A stretch of DNA of 64,000 nt from an uncultured Pseudoflavonifractor sp. (GTDB taxonomy: Bacteria; Bacillota; Clostridia; Oscillospirales; Oscillospiraceae): contig CANPTT010000004.1 of NCBI GenBank assembly GCA_947577065.1, positions 1 to 64,000 on the forward strand. Direction: 5' to 3'. Below, one piece after another: positions 24,742 to 33,261 of this stretch; position 1 is the stretch's first letter; every line of letters starts with the position of its first letter. Both the position numbers and the translations under genes were made by a program. Below the pieces are notes generated by a model. The model made no database searches. It was not told the origin of the DNA and saw only the letters and a program-made list of their open reading frames with translations.

Positions 24742-24810
24742 GTCCCTCGCCTCCTTTCTTCACCCATTAGACGTTTGAGGGGGAGGTTTTCATTTCTCAA
24801 AAGGAAAAAA

Positions 24811-24835
24811 TGTAGGGGCGGCCGCAGGCCGCCCC
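24811..24835. repeat. single TGTAGGGGCG-type palindrome
   Basis: TGTAGGGGCG opens a palindrome with 9-base arms (24815-24823 and 24827-24835) and a 3-base centre. It belongs to the same family as the copies at 2503-2580. Confidence 0.75.
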
Positions 24836-24839
24836 GTGT

Positions 24840-25472
24840 TTACGTCCCTTTGACAGGCTCCCGGATCACGGTCCTCCGTCTCTCCGGAGCCACCTTCCGG
24901 GCGTCGGAGAGATATATCTCGTGGTGATACCGCCCTGGCCCCACGTCCAGGGCGCATCCCTGCCCGGCGGCAAATTTCTCCATGGCGCGCAAGGTGGCGG
25001 GCTCGTCGTCATAGGAGCCAACGTGCATACACTGGACGCAAAGCCCCTCCTCATAGGTCAAAAACTCTACGGGAGAGAAGTCCTGCTTTTTCTTTCGGGA
25101 GGCCTCCCCGATGGCCCAGTGGAAGTCGGCCTTTGTCACAAAATCGGGCAGGCGGATGAGGGAGACCCAGCAAAGCTCCTCCTTCCGGCTGTAGTCCATG
25201 GCCCCGCCGTCTCTCATCCACCAAAAGCCCTCCAGGGGCGGCACCACATAATCGAAATACCCCTCCACGGGGTGATCCCCCAGCTTGCTCATCTTGACGG
25301 TAAAGGCGATACCGTAGAGCAGCCCCATGGCCCTCTGGTACTCTCCGTCGGGCTCGTTGGGATCCCCCTTGCCCCGGACGGCGATAAAGTTCATGGCGGG
25401 GATCTCCACCAGCCCGGGCTTGGCAGGGGGGAGATAGAACTCACGGTACTCCTTTTTGAAATCAAAGGCCAT
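24840..25472 (-). CDS. GyrI-like small-molecule-binding protein
   Basis: The 210-residue protein matches the GyrI-like family, stand-alone relatives of the effector-binding domain of SoxS/BmrR-type regulators. Typical segments are NFIAVRGKGDPNEPDGEYQ, YDEPPLEGFWW-like YVVPPLEGFWW, and LCVQCMHVGSYDDEPATL. These proteins bind or hydrolyse drug-like ligands; the function here is unknown. Its start overlaps the end of the WYL-regulator gene by one base, so they form one unit. Confidence 0.82.
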   Translation of the reverse strand: MAFDFKKEYREFYLPPAKPGLVEIPAMNFIAVRGKGDPNEPDGEYQRAMGLLYGIAFTVKMSKLGDHPVEGYFDYVVPPLEGFWWMRDGGAMDYSRKEELCWVSLIRLPDFVTKADFHWAIGEASRKKKQDFSPVEFLTYEEGLCVQCMHVGSYDDEPATLRAMEKFAAGQGCALDVGPGRYHHEIYLSDARKVAPERRRTVIREPVKGT

Positions 25473-26707
25473 TAGGCTCCCTCTTTCTTCCAGCGCAAAA
25501 GCTGGGGGAAAAATGTTCCCATCTGCGCCCTGGCCTGCTCCACGGTCATACCGGGGTTGGCCTGGGCCATAGGCCCGGCGCAGAAGGCGATCATCTCCTC
25601 CATGGTCATGTCCCCGGTGAATTTTCCTTTCTCATAGCAGTATTTGCAGTAGTGGGGACTGGGGCTCCCGTCGACCTCGGTCCCCCGCAGGTCGTCGGAG
25701 AGGGGCATGGCGCAGGACTGGCAAAAGGTCTGATCTTTCATGGTGGCATCCTCCTTTGTCTGAGATGTCTCCATGGTAACACCGAAACCCTGACATTCTA
25801 TGTCATGGTTTTCGTATTTTTTAAAAATTTCCTCGGCTATCTCTCCCACTCTCCGCCGGATCCGCTCCGGAGAGAGGATGGTCACCTGAGGCCCAAGGGA
25901 GAGAAGGTAGCCGTAAATCCACCCATCCTCGGGGAAGGAGACGGAGACCTCCAGAGAGCCGTCGGGCAGGAGGGAGATCTCCCCCTCCTCAAACTCGTCG
26001 TAGACCCGGTAGGCCGTGGCGGAGGAGAAGCGGAGCCGAAGGGAGACAATGGGGGGAGAGCCTCCGGAGTCCTGGATAGGCGGCGGGGAGAGGGGAGTGG
26101 GGAAGGTGCGCTCTGTCACAGTCAGCTCCAGCATCCGGGACAGGCGGAAGGTGCGGTAATCTTGCCTGTCAAGGCAAAGTCCTTGCAGATACCAGGCCTG
26201 CCCCTTGAATACCAGCCGGGCGGGGAGGACCTCCCGCCCAGTCTTCTCTCCGTATGAGCTGACGTAGGTAAAGGAGATGACCCTGCGGGACAGGATGGCC
26301 TCCTTCAGCTTCTGAAACTTGGCGTTGGCCTCCGCCGAGCTGCCCCAGTGGGACAGGTCCACCTGGAGCCAGTCGGGCTCGGACCGCCGGAAGAGGGCGG
26401 AGAGCTTGGACAGGGTCTCCGCCGACCCCAGCCCGGAATCCCCCGACAGGGACTTGAGGGCGGTCAGAAGCTGTGCCTGTTCCTCATCGGAGAGGGCGGC
26501 CTTGCTCAGCACATAATGGTCCATCAGGGCTACGCCGCCCTTCCGTCCCGGTGTGGCGTAGACGGGGACCCCGGCGGCGGAGAGGGCGTCCACATCCCGG
26601 TAGACGGTGCGGACCGACACCTCGAACCGCTCCGCCAGCTCGCTTGCGGACATTTTTCCTTTTTCCAGCAGGAGATAGACCATCTCAAAGAGCCTTGCCT
26701 GGGACAT
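25472..26707 (-). CDS. WYL-domain transcriptional regulator fused to a zinc ribbon
   Basis: This 411-residue protein combines two parts usually separate. Residues 1-55 are a DeoR-type helix-turn-helix (SASELAERFEVSVRTVYRDV). Residues about 130-315 are the WYL ligand-sensing domain and its C-terminal extension (WYLQGLCLDRQDYRTFRLSR). Residues 323-411 form a putative zinc-ribbon domain with CQSCAMPL and YCKYCYEKGKF. The linker contains a good internal ribosome site and ATG at 25741, exactly where a separate zinc-ribbon gene would begin. The unit continues into a GyrI-like gene. The ligand is unknown. Confidence 0.85.
   Translation of the reverse strand: MSQARLFEMVYLLLEKGKMSASELAERFEVSVRTVYRDVDALSAAGVPVYATPGRKGGVALMDHYVLSKAALSDEEQAQLLTALKSLSGDSGLGSAETLSKLSALFRRSEPDWLQVDLSHWGSSAEANAKFQKLKEAILSRRVISFTYVSSYGEKTGREVLPARLVFKGQAWYLQGLCLDRQDYRTFRLSRMLELTVTERTFPTPLSPPPIQDSGGSPPIVSLRLRFSSATAYRVYDEFEEGEISLLPDGSLEVSVSFPEDGWIYGYLLSLGPQVTILSPERIRRRVGEIAEEIFKKYENHDIECQGFGVTMETSQTKEDATMKDQTFCQSCAMPLSDDLRGTEVDGSPSPHYCKYCYEKGKFTGDMTMEEMIAFCAGPMAQANPGMTVEQARAQMGTFFPQLLRWKKEGA
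25741..25757 (-). promoter_or_regulatory. internal ribosome binding site and ATG for the zinc-ribbon part
   Basis: Within the fused gene, AAAGGAGG (25757-25750) lies 8 bases before an in-frame ATG (25741-25739). It would give an 89-residue zinc-ribbon protein starting MKDQTFCQSC. It may be used as a second start or be a relic of a gene fusion. Confidence 0.6.
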
Positions 26708-26728
26708 GGAGATACCCTCCCTTCAACA

Positions 26729-26752
26729 AAAATGGGCGGGCATAGCCCGCCC
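26729..26752 (-). terminator. terminator of recR
   Basis: Arms 26734-26741 and 26745-26752 (8 bp GC-rich) followed on the minus strand by ATTTT. Confidence 0.8.
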
Positions 26753-26758
26753 ACTGTG

Positions 26759-27361
26759 TTACATTTCTCTCCGGCCCTCCAAGGCCCTTGTCAGAGTGGC
26801 GTCATCGGCAAACTCCAGCTGCCCGCCCACGGGCACCCCGTAGGCCAGCCGTGTCACCTTTACCCCAAAGGGCTTCAGCAGCCGGGACAGGTACATGGCG
26901 GTGGCCTCTCCCTCGGTGGTAGGGTTGGTGGCCATGATGACCTCCTGGACTCCTCCGGCGGATACCCGCTCCACCAGCTCCTTGATATGCAGGTCATCGG
27001 GCCCCACGTGGTTCATAGGGGAGATGACCCCGTGGAGCACATGGTAGCGCCCGTTATACTCCCGGGACCGTTCCAGGGCGGCCACATCCTTGGGGTCGGC
27101 CACCACGCAGACGGTGGACTCGTCCCGCTTGGAACTCTGGCAGATGGGGCAAAGCCCCTCCCCCTCGGTGAAGGAGCGGCACACCGGGCACAGGGAGATG
27201 GTCCTCTTGGCGGTAACGATGGCCTCGGCGAAGGCTCGGGCCTCCTCATCGGGAAGCCCCAGCACGAAAAAGCTGAGCCGCTGGGCGGATTTTTTGCCCA
27301 CCCCTGGCAATCGGGCGAACTGCTCCGTCAGGGCCTCCAGGGCCGGGGGGAAGTATTCCAT
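26759..27361 (-). CDS. recR: recombination mediator RecR
   Basis: RecR acts with RecO and RecF to load RecA on gapped DNA. The 200-residue protein has the helix-hairpin-helix region RLPGVGKKSAQRLSFFVL, a four-Cys zinc finger (CPVC and CPIC), and a Toprim domain with VVADPKDVAALE and VIMATNPTTEGEAT. The chosen ATG at 27361 follows GAGGTG; an ATG five codons earlier overlaps that site. dnaX and the YbaB-type partner gene, often adjacent, are not here; instead rpe and an unknown gene lie upstream. Confidence 0.96.
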   Translation of the reverse strand: MEYFPPALEALTEQFARLPGVGKKSAQRLSFFVLGLPDEEARAFAEAIVTAKRTISLCPVCRSFTEGEGLCPICQSSKRDESTVCVVADPKDVAALERSREYNGRYHVLHGVISPMNHVGPDDLHIKELVERVSAGGVQEVIMATNPTTEGEATAMYLSRLLKPFGVKVTRLAYGVPVGGQLEFADDATLTRALEGRREM

Positions 27362-27400
27362 AGGAGTACACCTCATTTCGTAAAGAGCGGCCGAAGGAGA

Positions 27401-27820
27401 TCATCCGATCCACTCAAATTCTATATAATCTACATATGCGTCCAGGATTACCCCGTTGTCCGCCCACAGCTTCGTGATGATGGAGCAGTAGCCCACATTG
27501 TGATATAGATATTCCAAGTGGCCTGCGAACGCAAATAGCTGAGAGTTGTCCAAAAGGCGGTAATAGCCATCTTTTCGTGAGAATCTTCGGGGTTTTCTCC
27601 ACTTATAGACGGAAAAAGCCTCCTTATCTGTCAAATGGTATCGTATGATCAATGACTTGGCGTTTGGATGGATGGCCTGTATGGAATCGTGGGCGGAAAT
27701 GTTGTCCTCAAAGACGAAAATGAGAGTTTGGTCCTTCATCTGGATGTCTTTGATCACGCAATCGTGGGGCACAGGTATGGTTGGTAAAGTTTCTTTGTTC
27801 AGATAATAGATCTCTTTCAT
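27401..27820 (-). CDS. hypothetical protein between rpe and recR
   Basis: This 139-residue protein is not one I recognise. It has no signal peptide or membrane span and is rich in aromatic residues (for example YHLTDKEAFSVYKWRKPRRF and LEYLYHNVGY). Its base composition is more AT-rich than its neighbours, suggesting later acquisition. It starts 6 bases downstream of rpe, with a modest AAAGG site, so it is probably co-transcribed. The predicted fold looks soluble and compact; no function is proposed. Confidence 0.7.
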   Translation of the reverse strand: MKEIYYLNKETLPTIPVPHDCVIKDIQMKDQTLIFVFEDNISAHDSIQAIHPNAKSLIIRYHLTDKEAFSVYKWRKPRRFSRKDGYYRLLDNSQLFAFAGHLEYLYHNVGYCSIITKLWADNGVILDAYVDYIEFEWIG

Positions 27821-27826
27821 GGACCT

Positions 27827-28486
27827 TTACCCTCTCGCGTCTCCACGCAGGGCCGCGATGGCGGCGGGAACATCCTTGGCCCCATAGACCGCAGAGCCCG
27901 CCACCAGCACGTCGGCCCCTGCCTCCACACACTGGCGGGCGGTCTGGGCGTTGATCCCCCCGTCCACCTCCAGATGGCAGCCGGGGCAATATTTCTCAAT
28001 ATAGGAGCGGATGGCGGCGATCTTGGGCAGCTGGTGCTCCATAAAGGTCTGTCCCCCGAACCCGGGCTCCACCGTCATCACCAGGATCAGGTCCAGTCCC
28101 TTCTCCAGATAGGGGAGGACAGCTTCGGCGGCGGTGATGGGCCGCAGGGCAATGCCTTTCTTCACACCCAAGGTATCCATCTCCTCCAAGGCGGATCGGA
28201 TAGCGGGAGGCATGTCCGCTTCCAGATGGACAGTGAGCAGGTCGGCCCCCGCTTTGACAAAGGGCGCCACAAACCGCCCCGGCTTCTCCACCATCAGGTG
28301 GGTGTCCAGAAACATATCGGTATGTTTGCGGATGGACTGCACCACCGGGACCCCGATGGTGATGTTGGGCACGAACATTCCGTCCATCACATCCACATGC
28401 ACCCAGTCGGCGGTGGAGATAGTTTGGATGTCTTTCCCCAACTGACAGAAATCAGCGGAGAGGATAGAAGGGGCCACTTTGACCAT
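27827..28486 (-). CDS. rpe: ribulose-phosphate 3-epimerase
   Basis: Rpe interconverts ribulose 5-phosphate and xylulose 5-phosphate in the pentose phosphate pathway. The 219-residue TIM barrel has APSILSADF at the N-terminus, the metal-binding HVDVMDGMFVPNI, VMTVEPGFGGQ, and phosphate-binding VDGGIN. The ATG at 28486 is chosen because upstream codons in the same frame fall in a GC-rich structured region with no protein similarity. Length is normal. Confidence 0.95.
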   Translation of the reverse strand: MVKVAPSILSADFCQLGKDIQTISTADWVHVDVMDGMFVPNITIGVPVVQSIRKHTDMFLDTHLMVEKPGRFVAPFVKAGADLLTVHLEADMPPAIRSALEEMDTLGVKKGIALRPITAAEAVLPYLEKGLDLILVMTVEPGFGGQTFMEHQLPKIAAIRSYIEKYCPGCHLEVDGGINAQTARQCVEAGADVLVAGSAVYGAKDVPAAIAALRGDARG

Positions 28487-28739
28487 AAAGCATCGACCTT
28501 TCCACAATAAATTTGTCCCGGGCGTATGTGGAGCCTCCGCTGTGGGAGACCCGGCGAAAAAGGGGTGAACAGCGGGCCTGGCCCCGTCATAGGATACATC
28601 AAGCGGATGACCGCCCATCCCCGCCGGCCTCCCAGCCAAGAAGGCCCCACGACCCGGCGGCGGCAGCGATGGGTCAGGCGCCGCATCATATAGCTCCCGG
28701 CTGGACATGTGCCCAGTCGGGAGCGTCTGTTTATTTATA
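28487..28739 (-). other. 253-base GC-rich structured region between ilvA and rpe
   Basis: Minus-strand RNA would begin with an interrupted hairpin just after ilvA (GCTCCCG and CGGGAGC arms, about 28722-28691), a likely weak terminator. It continues with dense GC-rich complementary segments up to the rpe start. No convincing promoter or gene is visible on either strand. It could be an untranslated leader or a structured RNA. Confidence 0.45.
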
Positions 28740-29957
28740 TTAGTAGACCTCTGTGGTGGAGACTTCCCTTGCGTCATACCCCGCGGCTTTAAGAGCGTTC
28801 AGGATCTGGGCCTTGTGCTCATGGCCAAAAGCCTCCAGGGTGACGCGCAGCTCCACGCCTGCCTGCCGGTTCAGATTGACAAATTGGTTGTGCTCCAGCT
28901 TGATGGTGTTGCCGTTGTTGTCTGAGAGCACTTGGGCCACCCGGAGCAGCTCGCCGGGACGGTCGGGGAGGATCACCGAGAAGGTGAAGATGCGGCCCCG
29001 GCCCACCAGTCCATGCTGGACCAGGGAGGAGACGGTGATCACATCCATATTGCCCCCCGAGAGGACGGGTACCACATTTTTGCCCTCCGCCTTCAAATGC
29101 TTCAGGGCAGCCACGGTCAGAAGTCCCGCGTTCTCTACGATCATCTTGTGCTTTTCCATCATATCAAGGAAGGCGTCCACCAACTCGCTGTCGGGGATGG
29201 TGATGATCTGGTCGATATTATCCTGAATGTAGGGGAATACCTGATCCCCGGGAGTTTTTACCGCCACGCCGTCGGCGATGGTATCCACCTTGGGAAGGGT
29301 GACGATGTGCCCTGCCTCCACACTGGCCTTCATAGAGGCGGCCCCGGTTGGCTCCACCCCGATGACGGTGACCTTGGGGTTTAAGAGCTTAGCCAGGGTG
29401 GATACCCCCGCGGCCAGTCCGCCGCCCCCAATGGGCACCAGGATCACGTCCACATCGGGAAGATCGGAAAAGATCTCATAGGTGATGGTGCCCTGACCCG
29501 TAGCCACCGTCAGGTCATTGAAGGGGGGGATATAGGTGTAGCCCCTTTCCTTTACAAGCCGCTGGGCCTCGGCGGCGGCGTCGTCAAAGGTCTCGCCATA
29601 GAGGATGACCTCGGCGCCGTAGTCCTTGGTGTTGTTCACCTTTACCAGAGGGGTGGTGGTGGGCATGACGATAGAGGCTTTTACCCCGGCGGCCTGGGCG
29701 GCAAAGGCCACTCCCTGGGCATGATTTCCCGCCGAGGCAGTGATGAGTCCCTTGGCCTTCTGCTCCTCGGTGAGGGTGCTGATCTTGAAGCAAGCCCCCC
29801 GGATCTTATAGGCCCCGGTGACCTGCATGTTTTCCGGCTTCAGGTACACATGGTTTCCCGTGACCTTGGAGAAGGCGGGGGAGTGGACCAGATGGGTGGG
29901 GGAGATAATGCCGTCCAGGACCTTCCGGGCGGCCTTAAAATCCTCTAAAGTCATCAT
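28740..29957 (-). CDS. ilvA: threonine ammonia-lyase
   Basis: This PLP enzyme converts threonine to 2-oxobutanoate, either for isoleucine synthesis or for catabolism. The 405-residue protein has the PLP-lysine segment TGAYKIRGA, the phosphate-binding loop VPIGGGGLAAG, SAGNHAQGVA, and a single C-terminal ACT domain (about 325-405, FSVILPDRPGELLRV). A single ACT domain is the shorter form common in Firmicutes. The start follows a weak GAAAG site about 32 bases after the predicted transcription start. Confidence 0.95.
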   Translation of the reverse strand: MMTLEDFKAARKVLDGIISPTHLVHSPAFSKVTGNHVYLKPENMQVTGAYKIRGACFKISTLTEEQKAKGLITASAGNHAQGVAFAAQAAGVKASIVMPTTTPLVKVNNTKDYGAEVILYGETFDDAAAEAQRLVKERGYTYIPPFNDLTVATGQGTITYEIFSDLPDVDVILVPIGGGGLAAGVSTLAKLLNPKVTVIGVEPTGAASMKASVEAGHIVTLPKVDTIADGVAVKTPGDQVFPYIQDNIDQIITIPDSELVDAFLDMMEKHKMIVENAGLLTVAALKHLKAEGKNVVPVLSGGNMDVITVSSLVQHGLVGRGRIFTFSVILPDRPGELLRVAQVLSDNNGNTIKLEHNQFVNLNRQAGVELRVTLEAFGHEHKAQILNALKAAGYDAREVSTTEVY

Positions 29958-29995
29958 AGGCAGCTTTCAACTCTTTTCTGCTGGTATTGTTTTTT

Positions 29996-30024
29996 ATCAT
30001 ACCGTTTTTTGGGTGGAAAGTCAA
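29996..30024 (-). promoter_or_regulatory. promoter of ilvA
   Basis: Minus-strand TTGACT (30024-30019) and TATGAT (30001-29996), spacing 17. Confidence 0.78.
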
Positions 30025-30089
30025 CGGCGAAGGAACGAAAACCCGGCGGAGAAATTCGTAAAAGAAGTGTAAATTCGACCTTGGTTTTC

Positions 30090-30118
30090 TTGACAGAGAA
30101 GCCATAAAAAGGTACAAT
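30090..30118 (+). promoter_or_regulatory. promoter of xpaC-telA-TPM-DUF975
   Basis: TTGACA (30090-30095) and TACAAT (30113-30118), spacing 17, 44 bases before the first ATG. Confidence 0.85.
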
Positions 30119-30161
30119 CAAACAATATTAAGTATAGGTATGACCCCTTAGGAGGGATGAC

Positions 30162-30833
30162 ATGGCGAAGATGGTGAAAAAGTCCCCCACGCCCCTCTAT
30201 TTTGCGGCGGCAGTGTGGTTGGTGTGGGGGCTGTGTCTGCCCCTATACCGGCTTTCCGACTACCTGCTGGCCGCCGGAGCGTCCCTTTTGGCGGGAGTGG
30301 TGGGGAAGGCCCTCTTCCCCGATAAGACCTATGAGACCCCCGAGGCCCCAAAGGAAGCTGAGCCCCGGAAGCCGGAGACTACCGGCGATCCGGAGCTGGA
30401 CGCTCTCATCGCCGAGCGGGATAAGGCGATGAGGGAGATGCGCCGCCTCAATGACAGTATCCCCGGAGAGAAGATATCCGCCCAGATCGACCATCTGGAG
30501 GAGATGACCCGGAAGATCATCTCCCACGTGGTCTCCCACCCGGAGAAACTGCCCCAGATCCGCAAATTCATGAACTATTACCTGCCCACCACCTTAAAAC
30601 TTCTCAATGCATACGACCGCATGGGCGAGGCCGGGGTAGAGGGGGAGAACATCGCCGGAACCAAGGGCCGGATTGACGCCATGATGGATACCATCGTCTC
30701 CGCCTTCGACAAGCAGATGGACGCCCTCTTCGCCGACGAGGCATTGGATATCGCCACCGACATCACTGTGATGGAGAACCTACTCAAGCAGGAGGGCCTC
30801 AGCAATGAGAAGCCCTTCACGGCCAATGGATGA
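30162..30833 (+). CDS. XpaC-like 5-bromo-4-chloroindolyl phosphate hydrolysis family protein
   Basis: This 223-residue protein has two short N-terminal membrane segments (about 10-48), a charged linker, and a helical domain like XpaC of Bacillus, with EEMTRKIISHVVSHPEKL and RKFMNYYLPTTLKLLNAY. The family was named for a screening phenotype and its true role is unknown. It is regularly next to telA, as here, suggesting a shared envelope-stress or toxic-anion function. Confidence 0.87.
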   Translation: MAKMVKKSPTPLYFAAAVWLVWGLCLPLYRLSDYLLAAGASLLAGVVGKALFPDKTYETPEAPKEAEPRKPETTGDPELDALIAERDKAMREMRRLNDSIPGEKISAQIDHLEEMTRKIISHVVSHPEKLPQIRKFMNYYLPTTLKLLNAYDRMGEAGVEGENIAGTKGRIDAMMDTIVSAFDKQMDALFADEALDIATDITVMENLLKQEGLSNEKPFTANG

Positions 30834-30909
30834 CGCGGCATTTCCCGTTAAGGCGGTCGTCAGCGGCGCGCCGATAAAAATATAGACCCGAGGAAAGGAA
30901 GAGAATATT

Positions 30910-32100
30910 ATGCCTGACAACAACGAATTTGCCCCTGAATTGACTCTGACTCCCAATGTGGATGCCGCAGCGGCGGTGCAGACTGCCCCTGAACTGACCC
31001 TGGACCCCTCCGCTGCGGAGAAGGAGGTCACCGAGGCTGACCAGGCCCTCCGGGATGCCCAGGCCGTCCATCTGGACGAGTCGATGCTTACTGAGGCCGA
31101 GCGTAAAATGGTGGCCGATTTCTCTGAGAAGATCGATGTAAAGGACTCCAACTTGGTGCTCCAATACGGCGCTGCCGCTCAGAAAAATATTGCCGGCTTT
31201 TCGGAAAGCGCCCTGAGCAAAGTCCGTACGAAGGACCTGGGAGAGGTGGGTAAGGATCTGGCCGGCCTGGTGGGTGAACTGCAGAGCTTCGGCCAGGAGG
31301 AGAAGACCGGGGTTTTCGGCTTTTTCCAGAAGAAGAAAAATGACATTCAGGCCATGAAGGCCCAGTACTCCAAGGCGGAGACCAATGTGAACAAGATCGT
31401 CCAGGTCCTGGAGGGCCACCAGGTGACCTTGATGAAGGACGTGGCTATGCTGGACCAGATGTATGAGCTGAACACCAAGTACTACAAGGAACTCACCATG
31501 TACATCCTGGCGGGCAAGAAAAAGCTGGAGGCGGTCCGCACCGGGGAGCTGGAGGAGCTGCGCAAGAAGGCCACTGCCTCCGGAAGCCAGGAGGACGCCC
31601 AGGCATACAACGATCTGGTGAACATGTGCAACCGCTTTGAGAAGAAGCTCCACGATCTGGAGCTGACCCGTATGGTGTCCATCCAGATGGGGCCGCAGGT
31701 GCGGCTAATCCAGAATAACGATGCGCTCATGCTGGAGAAGATCCAGTCCTCTCTGGTGAACACCATCCCCCTGTGGAAGTCCCAGATGGTCCTGGCGTTG
31801 GGTATGGAGAACTCCCGCCAGGCCACCGCCGCCCAGAGTGCGGTGACCAATATGACCAATGAGCTGCTGCGGAAGAATGCCGACGCCCTGAAGATGGGAA
31901 CCATCGAGACCGCCAAGGAGGCGGAGAAGAGCGTGGTGAGCATCGAGACCCTCCAGCACACCAACCAGCAGCTTATCTCCACTCTGGACGAAATGATGAG
32001 GATCCAGACCGAGGGCGCCCAGAAGCGGAAGGAAGCCGAGGCCGAACTGGGGCGGATCGAGGGCGAACTGAAGCAGAAGCTCCTGGAACTGCGAGGCTGA
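30910..32100 (+). CDS. toxic anion resistance protein TelA family
   Basis: TelA-family proteins were linked to tellurite and envelope-agent resistance; the mechanism is unknown. The 396-residue protein is soluble and almost fully helical, with long coiled-coil stretches. Segments such as GFFQKKKNDIQAMKAQYSK, LEGHQVTLMKDVAMLDQMY and QNDALMLEKIQ-like NNDALMLEKIQSSLVNTIPL are typical. A short TLTP/TLDP repeat (ELTL) sits at the N-terminus. It follows xpaC by 76 bases with its own GGAAAG site. Confidence 0.93.
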   Translation: MPDNNEFAPELTLTPNVDAAAAVQTAPELTLDPSAAEKEVTEADQALRDAQAVHLDESMLTEAERKMVADFSEKIDVKDSNLVLQYGAAAQKNIAGFSESALSKVRTKDLGEVGKDLAGLVGELQSFGQEEKTGVFGFFQKKKNDIQAMKAQYSKAETNVNKIVQVLEGHQVTLMKDVAMLDQMYELNTKYYKELTMYILAGKKKLEAVRTGELEELRKKATASGSQEDAQAYNDLVNMCNRFEKKLHDLELTRMVSIQMGPQVRLIQNNDALMLEKIQSSLVNTIPLWKSQMVLALGMENSRQATAAQSAVTNMTNELLRKNADALKMGTIETAKEAEKSVVSIETLQHTNQQLISTLDEMMRIQTEGAQKRKEAEAELGRIEGELKQKLLELRG

Positions 32101-32181
32101 AGCCTTTCCCGGGGGTGCCGTGTATTCCTGTGGGGCGCGATGACCCGGCGCGCCAAACCTGCCCCATGAAAGGAACATTCC

Positions 32182-33231
32182 ATGAAAACCGACAAAAAAT
32201 CTTATGCGGCCGGCTGGGTGATCCTGCTCCTGGCCATTGCGGCCGCCATGATCCTGGGCCAGCTCCGCAAGCCCCCCAAGGGGGTTACCCAGACCCAGGG
32301 TACCGGCCTGGACACCAAGCTGGACGCCACCTACTATGAGCAGTTTATCTATGATAAGGCGGATGTGCTGGACAGCGATACCGAGGACCTGCTGGCCCTC
32401 TATAATGCCAACTGGGACTACCGCTACAACAGCATGGTGGCCTTCTTCAGCGTGGAGGAGCTCCCCGCCGGTGCGGTGGACGCGGAGGACTATGCCTACG
32501 CCCTCAGTGAGGACTACAGTCTGGGGAACGGGGACGCTCTCCTTCTGGTGGTGGAGGACGCCGACGAATTCCAGTTCGTCTGGGGCTCCGACTTTGACGG
32601 CATCATGAACGGGAAAGCCCTGGATTCCTTGGGGGAGGCCATGTCCACCAAGGATTGGGACCACGATGTGAGTGCTTTCTACAGCGCCCTGAACACTATC
32701 TACCAGGACAACTTCGGGCTGGGTAACGCCGGGATGGCGGAGCCGGACTACGGTTCCTACCATTCCGGGGCTTGGATCCTCTACCTGGTTCTGTTCCTGG
32801 TGATCCTTTTTGCGGTCCTCTCCGCCATCGACCGTTCCCGCTATAACGCATACCGGGCTCAATATTACGGTGTGGTCAACCCGCCCGTGGTATTCCGTCC
32901 CATCTTCTTCTGGCACGGCCCCCGCTACGGCTGGTATACCCGTCACTGGCACCGCCCGCCTCCGCCGCCACCCCCCAGACCGCCCCGCCCCCCCAGAGGG
33001 GGAGGAGGTCCCCGGCCCGGCGGTGGTTCTCGGCCCTCCGGGGGCTTCTCCTCCGGCTTTGGCGGCGCAGGGGCTCGGCCTACCCGGGGTTCCGGCTTCC
33101 GCTCCGGAGGCGGCTCCTTCGGCGGCAGCCGTGGGGGAGGCTTCTCCCGGGGCGGCGGTTCCTTCGGCGGCTCCAGAGGTGGTGGCTTTGGCGGCGGCAG
33201 TCGGGGCGGCGGCTTTGGCGGCCGACGCTGA
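32182..33231 (+). CDS. TPM-domain membrane protein with long Gly/Arg/Pro tail
   Basis: The 349-residue protein has an N-terminal membrane span (about 11-26), a TPM (TLP18.3/Psb32/MOLO-1) domain at about 52-175 containing YDKADVLDSDTEDLL and GNGDALLLVV, and a second span at about 197-220. The last 90 residues are low complexity: a polyproline run near 255-270, then Gly/Ser/Arg/Phe repeats (GGSRGGGFGGG). TPM proteins are tied to membrane protein quality control, but this function is inferred. It is third in the xpaC-telA unit. Confidence 0.86.
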   Translation: MKTDKKSYAAGWVILLLAIAAAMILGQLRKPPKGVTQTQGTGLDTKLDATYYEQFIYDKADVLDSDTEDLLALYNANWDYRYNSMVAFFSVEELPAGAVDAEDYAYALSEDYSLGNGDALLLVVEDADEFQFVWGSDFDGIMNGKALDSLGEAMSTKDWDHDVSAFYSALNTIYQDNFGLGNAGMAEPDYGSYHSGAWILYLVLFLVILFAVLSAIDRSRYNAYRAQYYGVVNPPVVFRPIFFWHGPRYGWYTRHWHRPPPPPPPRPPRPPRGGGGPRPGGGSRPSGGFSSGFGGAGARPTRGSGFRSGGGSFGGSRGGGFSRGGGSFGGSRGGGFGGGSRGGGFGGRR

Positions 33232-33261
33232 GTGTTTTCATATAGAAAAGAGGGATGAACA

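Noticed and set aside
28600..28680. ZTP (pfl) riboswitch
   Set aside because: A GGGTCGTG-like start is present but the second conserved half with the CCGCC.GGGC pattern does not align convincingly.
28484..28777. N-terminal extension of rpe by about 97 codons
   Set aside because: The frame is open but overlaps ilvA and a structured GC-rich region; the family start is at MVKVAPSILSADF.
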